Notes: a model not told the origin generated them from the letters alone. A stretch of 64,000 bases of DNA from Arthrobacter alpinus (GCF_001445575.1 NZ_CP013200.1:3968001-4032000); one strand, 5' to 3'. Shown: positions 1 through 9,688, counted from the first letter of the stretch. Made by a program: numbers and translations.

Positions 1-830
1 GAACCAACGTAGAAGACCGCAATACGAACAATGACCGTATTGATGGCCTTGGGCATGATCTTTTCCGGATTCTGCGTCTCCCCCGCGGCCGTACCAATGA
101 GCTCAATGGATGCGTACGCAAACACCACGCCCTGCATCACCACCACCACCGGAAGTAGCCCATTGGGGAAGAATCCGCCGTTGTCGGCAATCAGCGAGAA
201 GCCAACTTCATGCCCCTCGACGGGGGTCCCAAAGATGACAAAGTAGGTACCCACCAGCAAGAACGTCACCAACGCAACGACCTTGATCAGCGCGAACCAG
301 AACTCCATCTCACCGAAGACCTTCACGGAGACCAGATTCAGTCCCAGCACCAGCATGAGTGCGGCCAGTGCCCAGACCCACTGCGGAACGGAGTCGATCC
401 AGGGCAGGTATTTGCCGAAGAAGTGCATGTAAAGTGCGACGGCGGTGATGTCGACAATCGCTGTCATCGCCCAGTTCAGCCAGTACAACCAGCCGGAGAC
501 GAACGCCGCCTTCTCGCCGAAGAACTCCCGCGCATAGGAGACAAATGATCCGGAGGACGGCCGGTGAATGACCAGCTCGCCTAGGGCACGCAGAATCAAG
601 AATGCAAAGAAACCGCAAATGGCGTAGCTGAACATGAGCGCCGGGCCAGCCCCGGCCAAGCGGCCACCGGCACCCATGAACAGGCCGGTGCCAATGGCCC
701 CGCCAATGGCAATCATTTGAATTTGGCGGGACTTCAGTCCCTTGTGCAGCCCAGCATCTTCAGCGGTCAACGCGGAGCTGGGCTGGTCTTGAACTAAATC
801 AGAGGTATCGCTTTGTTCCTGGTGACGCAT
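1..830 (-). CDS. ansP: Amino-acid permease, AnsP-like L-asparagine permease (3' end outside window)
   Basis: About 276 residues of an APC-family amino-acid:proton symporter of the inner membrane; the reading frame leaves the window at base 1. The first membrane segment carries the family motif [13 protein letters not shown] near residue 43, followed by several further hydrophobic helices and a conserved [20 protein letters not shown] stretch that resembles asparagine permeases. ATG at 830 is preceded by AAAGGA at good spacing. It follows aspartase, asparaginase and a GntR regulator on the same strand, so asparagine uptake is the natural role. Substrate is inferred from context and general resemblance, since the family also contains other amino-acid permeases. 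Confidence 0.8.
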   Translation of the reverse strand, partial: MRHQEQSDTSDLVQDQPSSALTAEDAGLHKGLKSRQIQMIAIGGAIGTGLFMGAGGRLAGAGPALMFSYAICGFFAFLILRALGELVIHRPSSGSFVSYAREFFGEKAAFVSGWLYWLNWAMTAIVDITAVALYMHFFGKYLPWIDSVPQWVWALAALMLVLGLNLVSVKVFGEMEFWFALIKVVALVTFLLVGTYFVIFGTPVEGHEVGFSLIADNGGFFPNGLLPVVVVMQGVVFAYASIELIGTAAGETQNPEKIMPKAINTVIVRIAVFYVG

Positions 831-920
831 AATGGGGTCCTTTGTTCAGAGGTGAAACGCGCCGTTGCGGGCCACCGGATTATCGCGGGGAGGTGCGTGG
901 TTGCGCAGACCTGTTGCTGG

Positions 921-963
921 GAGCTCGGCTACTGAAGAGCTCGGCTATTGAAGAGCTCAGTTG
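921..963. repeat. 16-bp direct repeat at aspA 3' end
   Basis: Two copies of GAGCTCGGCTAYTGAA (921-936 and 937-952), with a partial third copy (GAGCTC) that runs into the aspartase stop codon. The repeat lies between aspA and the permease gene. It probably arose by slippage; no function is evident. Confidence 0.6.
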
Positions 964-2405
964 CCCGGAGTTAGGTCGCTGAGGTTGGCGAGGTATTCCG
1001 GGCGCAACAGCTCATTGAGCTGCTCCGCCGTGAGGAGCTTGCGTTCGAGCACCAGCTCGGCCACGCCGCGGCCGCTGGCCAGTGCTTCCAGCGCAATGGC
1101 GGTGGAGGTGGCGTAGCCAAGGCGCGGGTTGAGCGCCGTGACCAGGCCAATGGAGTGCTCAACTTGTGCGCGCAGCTTGTCCTCGTGGGCTGTGATGCCG
1201 CGGATGCACTTATCGGCCAAGGTGATGCAGGCCGCTTCCAGATGGCGCATGCTCTTGGTCAAGCTATAAACAATGACGGGTTCAAAGGCGTTGAGCTGTA
1301 ATTGCCCGCCTTCTGCTGCCATGGTGATGGTGACATCGTTGCCAACCACCTCGTAGGCCACCTGATTCACCATTTCCGGGATGACAGGGTTGACCTTGCC
1401 CGGCATGATGGATGATCCCGCCTGCACGGCCGGCAGCGTAATTTCGCCGAAGCCAGCGCGCGGACCGGAGGACAAGAGCCGCAGATCGTTGCAAATTTTG
1501 GACAGTTTCACGGCCACACGCTTAAGCACGCCGGAGAGGTGCACAAACGCTCCAACGTCCTGAGTGGCTTCAATCAGGTCAACGGAGGTGGTGAGCGGCA
1601 GTCCGGAAATCTCCGCGAGGTGGCGGCAGGCCAGTTCCGAATAGCCGCGCGGAGCGTTCAGGCCGGTGCCGATCGCCGTAGCGCCAAGGTTGATCTCATG
1701 CACCAGCAGTGTGGATTCGGCCAGCCGAGCCCGGTCCTCCCCCATGGTCACCGCGTACGTGTTGAACTCCTGACCGAGCGTCATGGGCACCGCGTCCTGC
1801 AGCTGCGTGCGACCCATTTTCACCACAGTCCTAAATTCCAGCGCTTTGGCAGCGAAGGCATCGCACAGGTATTCCATGGCTACCACCAGCGATTTCGCCG
1901 CGAAGATCGTTGCCACGTTGACAGCCGTCGGGTAAACATCGTTGGTGGACTGGCTCAGGTTGACGTGGTCGTTCGGGTGCAGGTGCTGGTAGTCGCCCTT
2001 GCTGTGGCCCAGAATTTCCAGCGCCCTGTTGGCGATGACCTCATTGGCGTTCATGTTCGACGACGTCCCGGCACCTCCCTGGATGACGTCCACCACAAAC
2101 TGCTCGTGTAGTTTCCCTGCGATGATTTCCTGGCAGGCCGCAATGATGGCCCCGGCCCGGACGTCGTCAAGCAAGCCAAGCTCATGGTTGGTTTGTGCGG
2201 CGGCCTGCTTAACCATGGCCAAACCGTTGACTAGATGCGTGTTGTTGCTCAGCGGGATCCCGGTGATGGGGAAATTCTCCACAGCGCGCAGGGTGTGCAC
2301 ACCCCAATAGGCATCCACTGGGATATCGCGGTCCCCAATGAGATCGTGCTCGCTGCGGTATTCGACGGGATCAGATACGGACGTGATGGACAAAGTTTCA
2401 GTCAT
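957..2405 (-). CDS. aspA: Aspartate ammonia-lyase
   Basis: 482 aa, normal length for the class II fumarase/aspartase superfamily. Catalyses reversible deamination of L-aspartate to fumarate and ammonia in the cytosol. The superfamily signature GSSIMPGKVN is at residues 330-339, with its flexible active-site loop serine. The stretch GRTQLQDAVPMTLGQEF (198-214) is typical of aspartase rather than fumarase, and a GAGTSSNMNANE substrate-binding stretch lies near 111-122. ATG at 2405 has AAGGA upstream. It is downstream of asparaginase and a GntR regulator and upstream of a permease. Together they take up asparagine, hydrolyse it to aspartate and feed fumarate to the TCA cycle. Confidence 0.95.
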   Translation of the reverse strand: MTETLSITSVSDPVEYRSEHDLIGDRDIPVDAYWGVHTLRAVENFPITGIPLSNNTHLVNGLAMVKQAAAQTNHELGLLDDVRAGAIIAACQEIIAGKLHEQFVVDVIQGGAGTSSNMNANEVIANRALEILGHSKGDYQHLHPNDHVNLSQSTNDVYPTAVNVATIFAAKSLVVAMEYLCDAFAAKALEFRTVVKMGRTQLQDAVPMTLGQEFNTYAVTMGEDRARLAESTLLVHEINLGATAIGTGLNAPRGYSELACRHLAEISGLPLTTSVDLIEATQDVGAFVHLSGVLKRVAVKLSKICNDLRLLSSGPRAGFGEITLPAVQAGSSIMPGKVNPVIPEMVNQVAYEVVGNDVTITMAAEGGQLQLNAFEPVIVYSLTKSMRHLEAACITLADKCIRGITAHEDKLRAQVEHSIGLVTALNPRLGYATSTAIALEALASGRGVAELVLERKLLTAEQLNELLRPEYLANLSDLTPGN

Positions 2406-2496
2406 GATTTTCCTTGAGGCGGCGCTTCATTGCGCTACAAAACGGGCACGCACAGGTGCGGACCAACGGTGGGGTGGGTAGTGGTTGGAGGTGAGG

Positions 2497-3465
2497 CTAA
2501 TTGTGGGCCGGTAGCCCCAGTAGCTCGCCCACTGGGTGTCCGCCTCCATAGACAGGGAGGCGATTGAAGGCAGTCAGCTGGTCCGGGTCGATGCCCAAGG
2601 CGATGAGCGCCGGAGTGGCCGCTGGCATGCGAGCCCGGTCTCCGCCGTCGGAAATTTTCAATGCTACGGCGCTGCCGTCCGCGAGGGCAATCACTTGGAT
2701 GCCTTCAAAGCCGTCCTTGGCCAGGATCCCGGGAACGGCCTGCATCAGCGCGGTGACGTCGCGGCCGTGGCCGGCCACCATGTCGGGGCGGGCACGCATG
2801 GCATCGGCCACGCGGCGTTCCGGGGTGCCTGGCTGGGCCGTTGTCATGCGGGCGAAGGCGCGGGCCATACCAATGAGAGACAGACCAAACACCTCAGTGC
2901 CGCAGCCGTCGGTGCTGACCGCGGTGATGGTTTCACCGGTCAGGTCTTCGACTGTGGCGCGGATCAGGGCGGCGAGCGGGTGCTCCGCGCCCAAATAGCT
3001 CTCAACCGGCCAGCCATTGTGGACGCAGGTGGCCAGCAAGGCGGCATGCTTGCCGGAGCAGTTTTGGGCCAATTGCGTGGGCCCGTTTCCGGTAGCCAGC
3101 CACTGCGCGCGCTCAGCCACACCGTAGGGCAGATCCGTGGAGTTGCCAAGATCCGCCGGGCACAGGCCTGCTGCCGTCAAGATGGCAGCGGCGGCGCTCT
3201 GGTGCTCGGCCGATCCGGAATGGCTGGCCGCGGCCAGCGCCAACTGCTCATCGGGCAGCTCCAAACCGGCGCGCAGCATGGCCACGGCCATGAGCGGCTT
3301 CAACGCTGAGCGAGGGTACACGCGGGCGGTGGGCTCTCCGCGCGAAATCAGGCTCACGCCGTCGTTCGTTATGGCAATGAGTGAACCGTAGTGGACGCTC
3401 TCCACGAGCTCGCCGCGCGTCTGCACGGCAAGCGGGGCGTGGGCCGGGAAATCTGTGAGGTTCAT
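2497..3465 (-). CDS. L-asparaginase (Asparaginase_II, Rhizobium etli type)
   Basis: 322 aa, the usual size of the asparaginase II family, which is unrelated to E. coli AnsA/AnsB. Hydrolyses L-asparagine to aspartate and ammonia. The Ser-Lys nucleophile pattern S53-x-x-K56 (in PRSALKP), the ASHSG segment (80-84), NCSGKH (135-140) and DGCG (186-189) match the catalytic and metal-site positions known for the R. etli enzyme. Its ATG overlaps the stop of the upstream GntR gene by 4 bp, so the two are translationally coupled, and it leads into aspA. No signal peptide is visible, so it should be cytoplasmic. Confidence 0.92.
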   Translation of the reverse strand: MNLTDFPAHAPLAVQTRGELVESVHYGSLIAITNDGVSLISRGEPTARVYPRSALKPLMAVAMLRAGLELPDEQLALAAASHSGSAEHQSAAAAILTAAGLCPADLGNSTDLPYGVAERAQWLATGNGPTQLAQNCSGKHAALLATCVHNGWPVESYLGAEHPLAALIRATVEDLTGETITAVSTDGCGTEVFGLSLIGMARAFARMTTAQPGTPERRVADAMRARPDMVAGHGRDVTALMQAVPGILAKDGFEGIQVIALADGSAVALKISDGGDRARMPAATPALIALGIDPDQLTAFNRLPVYGGGHPVGELLGLPAHN

Positions 3466-4169
3466 GCTTCGGTAGCTCCCATGATGCGGCTGAGTGCGGT
3501 GTCGACGGCGGAGAGGTGTGTGGCCATGGCGAGGCCCGCCTCCTTGGTGTTGCGGCGTGTGATGGCGTCAAGGATGACGAGATGCTCCACATCGGATTGG
3601 CGCGTGCGGCCGGTGATGAGGTTAATGGTTTCGGACTGGTTCACCATGGCGCCGCGGATGTCCTCGACCACGCGTTGGAACACGCCATTGCCGCTGGCGC
3701 GGGCTATGGCTGCGTGGAAGCTGGCGTCGAGGCTGACCCAGATTTCGGGGTCGTCTTCTTCGGCCATGAGGGCCAGGATGCCGCGCATTTCTTCGAGCTG
3801 CTCGGGGCTGCGGCGGGTGGCAGCGAATTCGGCGGCCGGTACTTCGATGTGCGGACGGGCTTCCATGAGGCTGCGGGCCGAGAACTGCCCCAGGACAAGA
3901 TCGTTGGAAACCTGGTTGGCAATGACGAAGGTGCCTTTGCCGGTGTGAGTTTCCGTCAGGCCCAGCGCCGTGCAGGAGCGCAACGCCTCACGGACCACGG
4001 ACCGACTCACACCGTATTGGGCTGCGAGCGCAGTTTCGGAGCTGAGTTTGGCTCCGACCTTCAGGGCGCCGGCCTCGATCGCCGTGCGGATGGCTGTGAA
4101 GACGGCTTCGGCCGCGCTGACTCGAAGAATCGGCCCCTGTCCTGCTGTCCAGCTGTCTGACAAGTTCAT
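3462..4169 (-). CDS. GntR/FadR-family regulator of the asparagine operon
   Basis: 235 aa from the ATG at 4169. An N-terminal winged helix (about residues 20-85, with SRSVVREALRS as recognition helix and the wing HTGKGTFV) is followed by an all-helical FCD-type ligand domain. The reading frame could start at GTG 4193, but that codon lies inside a TTGACA/CATAGT promoter whose -10 box ends 7 nt before ATG 4169, so a leaderless start at 4169 is preferred. First gene of the regulator-asparaginase-aspartase-permease operon. Likely ligand is aspartate or asparagine (inference). An inverted repeat overlapping the start suggests autoregulation. Confidence 0.88.
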   Translation of the reverse strand: MNLSDSWTAGQGPILRVSAAEAVFTAIRTAIEAGALKVGAKLSSETALAAQYGVSRSVVREALRSCTALGLTETHTGKGTFVIANQVSNDLVLGQFSARSLMEARPHIEVPAAEFAATRRSPEQLEEMRGILALMAEEDDPEIWVSLDASFHAAIARASGNGVFQRVVEDIRGAMVNQSETINLITGRTRQSDVEHLVILDAITRRNTKEAGLAMATHLSAVDTALSRIMGATEA

Positions 4170-4206
4170 AACCACGACTATGACACCGCTCACAGCGCCC
4201 TGTCAA
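4166..4206 (-). promoter_or_regulatory. Leaderless promoter and candidate operator of the asparagine operon
   Basis: On the minus strand: TTGACA at 4206-4201, an 18-nt spacer, CATAGT at 4182-4177, then 7 nt to ATG 4169, so transcription should begin at or next to the start codon. Overlapping the -10 box and start is the inverted repeat TCATA-N8-TATGA (4183-4166), a plausible GntR site. Promoter elements are seen directly; operator use is inferred. Confidence 0.6.
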
Positions 4207-4218
4207 CCCGCCCCTCCC

Positions 4219-4314
4219 AACGCTCTATCACCGATTGGGCATTTTTTGCCGACCCTCCCTCAGCGATTGGGGCATAATCCCGGACGCGCCCTCAGCGATT
4301 GGGGCAGGGGTGCC
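4219..4314. repeat. Three diverged 32-bp tandem units
   Basis: Units start at 4219, 4251 and 4283 (period 32). The core GACCCTCCCTCAGCGATT (followed by GGGG) is shared with a second array at 46178. The repeats fill much of the intergenic space between the divergent GntR and SDR genes. No coding function; the flanks give nothing else recognisable. Confidence 0.75.
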
Positions 4315-4462
4315 GTGAGAAGAAAGTCCTTTCGCACTGGCGTTGATGAAGAAGCACCTTGCAGGAATCCACACTAGGTCTGCAGCATGAGAGTCGGCTC
4401 CAGCTGCCGCCAGCAGCATGTGCGCCCTCGACAAACTCGGCACCCAAGGATGTACTTGAGCC

Positions 4463-5329
4463 ATGACTCTTCCAACCATCGCCGTCACCGGCGCTACAGG
4501 ATTCATTGGCGGCCACACGGCCCGGACACTGGCTGGCGCGGGGCTCCCCCAGCGACTGGTTGTCCGCAACCCGGAGCGAGCACCGGACCTTCCATTAGCT
4601 GAGGTGGCGGTGGCAGCGTTTGGTGACCGCTCCGGCGTCGAACATGCACTCACGGGAATTCACACGGTTCTCATGGTCTCCGCCGCGGAAAGCGCCAACC
4701 GATTGGATGAGCACAAGGCGTTCATCGACGGTGCGGCCACTGCCGGGGTGCAGCACATTGTCTACACCTCCTTTGTGGCGGCCGCCCCGGATGCTGTTTT
4801 CACGCTGGCCCGCGACCATTTCGCCACGGAGGAGCACCTACGCGGTTCCGGCATGGCGTGGACGATTCTGCGGGACAACTTCTACTTGGACTTCATGCCC
4901 ATGATGGTAGGGGACGACGGCGTCATCCGCGGCCCGGCAGGGAACGGCAGGGCCGCGCTGGTCTCCCGCCGCGACGTAGCCGCAGCGGCCGGCGCCATCC
5001 TCCAGCACCCTGCTGCCCACACTGGACGGACGTACGAACTCACCGGCCCGGAGGCTCTCACCATGGCGGAGGTTGCGGCTATTCTCAGTTCCGGCTTGAA
5101 GCGGAGCATCAGATTTCACAACGAAACGGTGGAGGAAGCCTACGCATCCCGTAAAGCCTGGGACGCTCCGCAATGGCAATACGATGCCTGGGTATCCACC
5201 TATACCTCCATTGGCTCGGGCGCCATGGCACAGCTGAGTACCTCCGTTGAGGAGCTCACGGGTCGCAAGCCGCAGTCCCTGGCCGAATTTCTCGCCGCGC
5301 AGACTGAACCCCCAACCCTCGCTCATTAA
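4463..5329 (+). CDS. NAD(P)-binding SDR/NmrA-like oxidoreductase
   Basis: 288 aa atypical short-chain dehydrogenase of the NmrA/QorB-like group. The nucleotide-binding motif TGATGFIGG lies at about residues 9-17 at the end of the first beta strand, and the C-terminal half carries a typical YELTGPEALTMAEVA segment. It lacks the classical YxxxK pair, as is usual for this group; members reduce quinones or act as redox sensors. Transcribed alone, divergently from the asparagine operon. An AAGGA lies 12 nt before the ATG, slightly far for a ribosome-binding site. Substrate unknown. Confidence 0.85.
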   Translation: MTLPTIAVTGATGFIGGHTARTLAGAGLPQRLVVRNPERAPDLPLAEVAVAAFGDRSGVEHALTGIHTVLMVSAAESANRLDEHKAFIDGAATAGVQHIVYTSFVAAAPDAVFTLARDHFATEEHLRGSGMAWTILRDNFYLDFMPMMVGDDGVIRGPAGNGRAALVSRRDVAAAAGAILQHPAAHTGRTYELTGPEALTMAEVAAILSSGLKRSIRFHNETVEEAYASRKAWDAPQWQYDAWVSTYTSIGSGAMAQLSTSVEELTGRKPQSLAEFLAAQTEPPTLAH

Positions 5330-5421
5330 CGCTAACGGGGCACTTTTGGCCAACGCTCGCTCACTAAACGCTAGCCGGCGCACATTGAGGGAAGGCCCGG
5401 ACAGCCCTGGCCGCAGCCGGG

Positions 5422-7452
5422 CTACTTCATGGAGAACTGGTACTCCGCCGGAACGTCCTGCCCTGGACAGACCTGCAACCAGAGCTCGGAGATCGAGTTG
5501 ACGCCCTCGCGGAGATCGGCCACTTCCACCCCGGCCGTAAGAATCGCGGCCGCGGCGGCGTCCTCTCCCAGCGCGGCGAGCGCCTTGGCCTCAAGGAACC
5601 GGACTCTGCCAAGTCCGGCCAACGATTCCGATGCCCCGCTGAGTAGATCCAGCGCTATGGCGGGCGCCCCGTTGTCCTGAGCCAGCGTCATGGCCTCGAT
5701 CAACAGCTCGCGGCTCAGCGGATCCGCGGCACAGGCTGCCACCACTTCGGCCAGGCCACCGGCAACATCAGCGGCGGCAATCAGCGTCAACCCCAAACCA
5801 CGGTGCGCCAACGCCTGGCTGCCCGCGCTCAAGGGCTCTCCTGCCACAAAGGTCCCGTCGAGCGCCTGCCGATACAACGACGCAACCACGCTCTGGTCCC
5901 CCGCAGACGTGGACGCCCGGGCATGCACCATGACGGCGTGATGGAACGCGCCCTCGGCACTGGCATTCCGGCCGGCAGTGAGCAAGTCTTCCCAATCCAG
6001 CCCGCGGACATAGGAGGACGCCCCGCCGAAGGGCTGGTTCGGCACCTCGGCAGCGGACGCTTCAAAGGGTTTCTCAACAATGCCCGCGTTAGCGTTGAGC
6101 AGCTCCAGCCACGGCACCTGATCCGCCGTCAGCGTCTCAACCCCAAAGGGCGTGCCCGCCTCATCGATCCAGTCAAGGGTGGAATGTTGGCGACGGACCC
6201 GCTCCAAAGCACCCCAACCGCTGCCAGCCACCACCATTTCGGAAGGCGGCAGATCAGCCCAGCGTCCGGCGTCGGACAGTGCCTTGGCAATAGTCGCCTC
6301 AGAGACCAAAGCCTCCACGCGCTGGGCACCATGGGCCACGGCGGCGTCCCACTCCCCCACGGCGAGCGCCGGATCAAGGCCCGCGTTGCCGTACGCCTCG
6401 ATCCACTGCCAGCTGGCCCCGGCGGGCATGGGTACGTGCTCAAACTGCGTCTGGGCCAGACCGGCCTGGATTTCTGCGTAGCGCCTCGGCTCGCCAGGAT
6501 CAGAAGGCGAAAGCCACTCCTGCCAGCGGTGCCCGCCCACGCCTTCACCCCAAACAAACAGCTTCCGGCCGCGCAGTTGCGCCGAGGAAATCAGGGCCAG
6601 CCCGTCACCGTCAGCGTCCGCGGCCACTTCCCAGCGCCGCTCCTCAGGGGCAATGTCGAAGAAGAAATCCACCGCCTGGGTGTTGTTGATGGGCCAGGTG
6701 GCATCCGCACCGTGGAAGCTGGTGGTGTCAACGCGGGTTATGGAGCCGTCGTAATCGGTCGCGTAGGCGTGCGTTGCCGGAGCAATCACGCGTGTGGCCG
6801 GCGACTGCGGAACGGCAGCATTGCTCCACCAATACATGGGCACGGTTTTGTCATTGGGGTTGCGAATCCGCACGGACACCAGGACCACTTTGGAGTCCGT
6901 CGGGAGCCACGCGTCGATCTGGAAAACCACTTCGCGGAGCCTGTCGAACTCCCACATCCGCAGGACATCCTGCCCCTCCGGCGTGCGTACAACCGCCGTG
7001 TGCAGCGGCACGCAGGTGGTGGGCGAATGCCCGCGCGTGCCAATGTTGTACTCAATCCCACCGGCGAACCAGGCATTGCGCAGAGCCAGATTAGCGAACT
7101 GAATCCTGTCCTGCGTGTGCAGCAGCGCCTTGCCCGTGGCCTTGTCCGTCAGTTCCCACAGGCGCCCGCCCAGCTGCGGCAGGAAAGTGGCCTTCACATG
7201 CTCATTTTCAAGTACGACGGCGGTCAGTTCCGTTGCGCGGGTCTCTCGCGAATAGCTCTCCTGCATTGGATACGGGTAAATGTTGCGCGCCTTACCCCAG
7301 CGCACCCCTGCTGAAATCTCCTCAGGGATGTCCGCGCCCACCGCGTAGGGCGGCTCCAGCAGTGGCTGCACGGAGGGCATTGACGAATCGTGGCCCAATT
7401 CCGCCAACTCAAGGGTCCGTGACGTGATTTTCAGAGTGGAGACGGCTGACAT
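5422..7452 (-). CDS. DUF5107 domain-containing protein
   Basis: 676 aa, soluble. The N-terminal half (about residues 15-370) looks like the DUF5107 domain, a carbohydrate-related beta-sandwich similar to aldose epimerases, with FLPQLGGRLWEL near 85-100 and ALRNAWFAGGIEYNIGTRGH. The C-terminal part (about 400-676) is alpha-helical and Ala/Leu-rich, reading like TPR-type repeats. An alternative GTG start at 7467 adds five residues; neither start has a clear Shine-Dalgarno. It stands alone between opposing units. Probably sugar or glycan metabolism; no reaction can be assigned. Confidence 0.85.
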   Translation of the reverse strand: MSAVSTLKITSRTLELAELGHDSSMPSVQPLLEPPYAVGADIPEEISAGVRWGKARNIYPYPMQESYSRETRATELTAVVLENEHVKATFLPQLGGRLWELTDKATGKALLHTQDRIQFANLALRNAWFAGGIEYNIGTRGHSPTTCVPLHTAVVRTPEGQDVLRMWEFDRLREVVFQIDAWLPTDSKVVLVSVRIRNPNDKTVPMYWWSNAAVPQSPATRVIAPATHAYATDYDGSITRVDTTSFHGADATWPINNTQAVDFFFDIAPEERRWEVAADADGDGLALISSAQLRGRKLFVWGEGVGGHRWQEWLSPSDPGEPRRYAEIQAGLAQTQFEHVPMPAGASWQWIEAYGNAGLDPALAVGEWDAAVAHGAQRVEALVSEATIAKALSDAGRWADLPPSEMVVAGSGWGALERVRRQHSTLDWIDEAGTPFGVETLTADQVPWLELLNANAGIVEKPFEASAAEVPNQPFGGASSYVRGLDWEDLLTAGRNASAEGAFHHAVMVHARASTSAGDQSVVASLYRQALDGTFVAGEPLSAGSQALAHRGLGLTLIAAADVAGGLAEVVAACAADPLSRELLIEAMTLAQDNGAPAIALDLLSGASESLAGLGRVRFLEAKALAALGEDAAAAAILTAGVEVADLREGVNSISELWLQVCPGQDVPAEYQFSMK

Positions 7453-7569
7453 AGGAGGTCCAATCACAGTCGAGGGGCTCGCAGAAGGCGGTAGAGCCCT
7501 ATTGCTGTGAGCCTAGCGGGTTTTTCCCTACCCCCTGCCAAAGCTGCCCCTTCCGTCCCCCGACCGGCG

Positions 7570-8088
7570 CTAGTTCCGGCGGGCCACCATCTTGATGACA
7601 CTCGCCCGGCCAATTGCTGCGCTGGCGGCAGCCCAGAGAACCGGGGCAAGTAACAGCCACACGTCCTTCTCCTGGAGATCGTAGGGGAATGCAACAACTA
7701 CGCCCATGGCTGCGCCTACTGCCAGTGCAAAAACCGGCACGTGGAGCCATTGGTTGTGAACCCTCCGCAAGGGTGAAGCGATCGCGATGGCCAGCGGCAG
7801 CCCGATGATCGCCGCGACAGGAAAGCCGAACATCAACGCCAGAAACAGGAAGCCCCAGCCAAAGCCGTCGGATCCCCCGGCCCCAACACTGGCCACCGTC
7901 AGGCCCAAGCAAAACACTACGAAGGTCACAAACCAGCCCGTCAGCAGGGCCAGCACCCCGTATTCCATGCGGAACGCGTCCTGTTTAGACCATCGGGCCA
8001 GCTGCCCCGGCGTGTAGGGGCCGGCTTCCGTGCGCTCCGCGCCGAGACGGTGGACCCCGGGACCGCTCTCGTTGCCAACGCCCGTCAT
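7570..8088 (-). CDS. Four-helix membrane protein, unknown function
   Basis: 172 aa. A hydrophilic N-terminus of about 35 residues precedes four predicted membrane helices (roughly 45-65, 75-100, 112-130 and 138-160) and a basic C-terminal tail (KMVARRN). The ATG at 8088 overlaps the TGA of the upstream epimerase gene (ATGA at 8088-8085), so it is the third gene of the TetR-epimerase operon and likely shares its regulation. The same frame stays open upstream to 8436 inside the epimerase gene, but that part is a shadow. No family recognised. Confidence 0.75.
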   Translation of the reverse strand: MTGVGNESGPGVHRLGAERTEAGPYTPGQLARWSKQDAFRMEYGVLALLTGWFVTFVVFCLGLTVASVGAGGSDGFGWGFLFLALMFGFPVAAIIGLPLAIAIASPLRRVHNQWLHVPVFALAVGAAMGVVVAFPYDLQEKDVWLLLAPVLWAAASAAIGRASVIKMVARRN

Positions 8089-9011
8089 TGTGAATACACC
8101 GTTCCGTCCTGTGCGTTGCGCCGCCCGGCGATGTCGGCGAGTGCACCTTCCAGCTCCGGGTGCTGCCAGGTGAAGCCTGCATCCTCCAGCTTCCCGGGCC
8201 GGACCCAGCGACTCTTGAGCACCAGCTCGGTTTCGGTGCGGATCAGTACGGCACCCATCTTCAGCAGCCATGCCGGTGTGGGGACCCCGAACGGTGCCCG
8301 GTTTACGCGGCGCACGCCCGCCATCAACTCCGCGTTCGTCACCGCTTCCGGTGCGGCGATATTCACGGCCCCGGTGATCTCCCGGCGCTCGTGCAGAAAG
8401 AGGACCGCCCGGAACAGGTCCTGGACATGAATCCAACTGTATTTTTGTCCACCATCACCCATGCGCCCGCCGAGCCCCAGCCGCGCCAAATTATTGAAGG
8501 GGCGCATCACGCCGCCGCCCGGACCCATAACGATCGTCATGCGCAGCGGGATTTTTCGTGTTGCGGGAACATCGGCAGCCGCCAGCGTTTCCTCCCAGCC
8601 CCGTGCTACCTCGACGGAAAAACCGGAGCCAAGTTCGCCGTCGTCCTCGTCTTGCGGACGGTCCCGCGCATCCCTGTAAATGGTGCCGGTGCTGGCGTTG
8701 AACCAATCGCGAGGCGGCGTGGCGCAGGCGGCAATGGCCCGGCCAAGCTCGGCGGTGGTCTCCGTCCGGGACCGCACGATCTCGGCCTTGTTCTCAGGGG
8801 TGTAGCGGCAGGAGACCGATTTCCCGGCGAGATTGATCAGCACATCAGCGCCGTCCAGCAGCTCGGTGATGGCAGGGGTGTCGCCCCACACGGCGTCAGC
8901 GGTTGCGTCATTGCGACCCACGGTGCGCACCTGCCAGCCTTCGGCGGCGAACCCGGCACGAAAATACGCGCCAATGAATCCGGAAGCTCCGGCAATGACC
9001 GCGGATTTCAT
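8085..9011 (-). CDS. TIGR01777-type sugar-epimerase-like protein (YfcH family)
   Basis: 308 aa. Rossmann NAD(P)-binding N-terminus with AGASGFIGAYF (residues 7-17), the family stretch LINLAGKSVSCRYTPENK with arginine- and glutamate-rich follow-up, and a C-terminal domain ending in the WQHPELEGALADI pattern typical of DUF1731. Members are SDR-like; no physiological reaction is established. The start at 9011 overlaps the TetR stop (ATGA, 9011-9008); longer frames upstream lie within the TetR gene and were not used. It sits in a translationally coupled operon with a TetR regulator and a membrane protein. Confidence 0.9.
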   Translation of the reverse strand: MKSAVIAGASGFIGAYFRAGFAAEGWQVRTVGRNDATADAVWGDTPAITELLDGADVLINLAGKSVSCRYTPENKAEIVRSRTETTAELGRAIAACATPPRDWFNASTGTIYRDARDRPQDEDDGELGSGFSVEVARGWEETLAAADVPATRKIPLRMTIVMGPGGGVMRPFNNLARLGLGGRMGDGGQKYSWIHVQDLFRAVLFLHERREITGAVNIAAPEAVTNAELMAGVRRVNRAPFGVPTPAWLLKMGAVLIRTETELVLKSRWVRPGKLEDAGFTWQHPELEGALADIAGRRNAQDGTVYSQ

Positions 9012-9673
9012 GACCGCACCTTTGCCTTGAGCGCGAGCGCTTCCTCGACCAGCGGTTTGACTACCGGCAGCCGCGAGAACGCGACCAGCTTGGCGATGAG
9101 CGGCGCTGCCCCATCGATCAGGGTTCGCGTGCGGCGTTGATCTTCGGAGCGGTCGTACACCCAAAAGAGCACCACCCCCATATAGGCCAGCCACAACAAT
9201 TCCGGCAACTCAGCACGGAGGAATTGTGGCACCTTGGCTCCGTCAATGACCTCACTGAAAATTCCGACGGCGTCCTCCCGCGCTTGGCTCGACGCCTCAC
9301 CGAAAGGGTTCGTGGCCGATTGCGGAGGCAGGGCACTACTGATGAACGTGCCACCGAAGCCGTGATAGGGAGTGAGGGCATCCACGCCGGCGTGCAAGGC
9401 AACCTTGAGCCTGTCGCCCAAACCGCTCACACCGTCCAATGCCTTCGATGCCGCTGCGCGTTGTTCGGCAACGGACTCCCGGTACAGCTCCAGAACCAAT
9501 TCTTCTTTGGAGGCAAAGTAGTAATACGCGCTCCCGAGGGAAACGCCGGCCTCTGTTGCGATGGCCCGCATGGTGGTCTTTGCGAATCCTTTGCTGCGGA
9601 ACATCCTCAGCGCAGTTTCCAACACGAGCGCCTTGGTTTGCTCGCTCTTGCTGTCCAACTGTTTTCCGGCCAT
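9008..9673 (-). CDS. TetR-family transcriptional regulator
   Basis: 221 aa from ATG 9673 (GGGA lies 6 nt upstream). N-terminal TetR helix-turn-helix at about residues 10-56, including TMRAIATEAGVSLGSAYYYF; the C-terminal two thirds form the ligand-binding helical domain. The frame is open back to 9736, but that would place a palindromic operator inside the coding sequence. First gene of a three-gene operon whose members overlap by 4 bp. Two near-identical operator-like palindromes at and upstream of the start suggest autorepression. Inducer unknown. Confidence 0.88.
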   Translation of the reverse strand: MAGKQLDSKSEQTKALVLETALRMFRSKGFAKTTMRAIATEAGVSLGSAYYYFASKEELVLELYRESVAEQRAAASKALDGVSGLGDRLKVALHAGVDALTPYHGFGGTFISSALPPQSATNPFGEASSQAREDAVGIFSEVIDGAKVPQFLRAELPELLWLAYMGVVLFWVYDRSEDQRRTRTLIDGAAPLIAKLVAFSRLPVVKPLVEEALALKAKVRS

Positions 9674-9688
9674 GTCGAATCCCATCTT

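Noticed and set aside
5803..7314. 503-codon open frame on the plus strand
   Set aside because: It is antisense to the well-supported DUF5107 gene, in a G/C-rich frame where long antisense frames arise by codon bias; the product has no recognisable domain.
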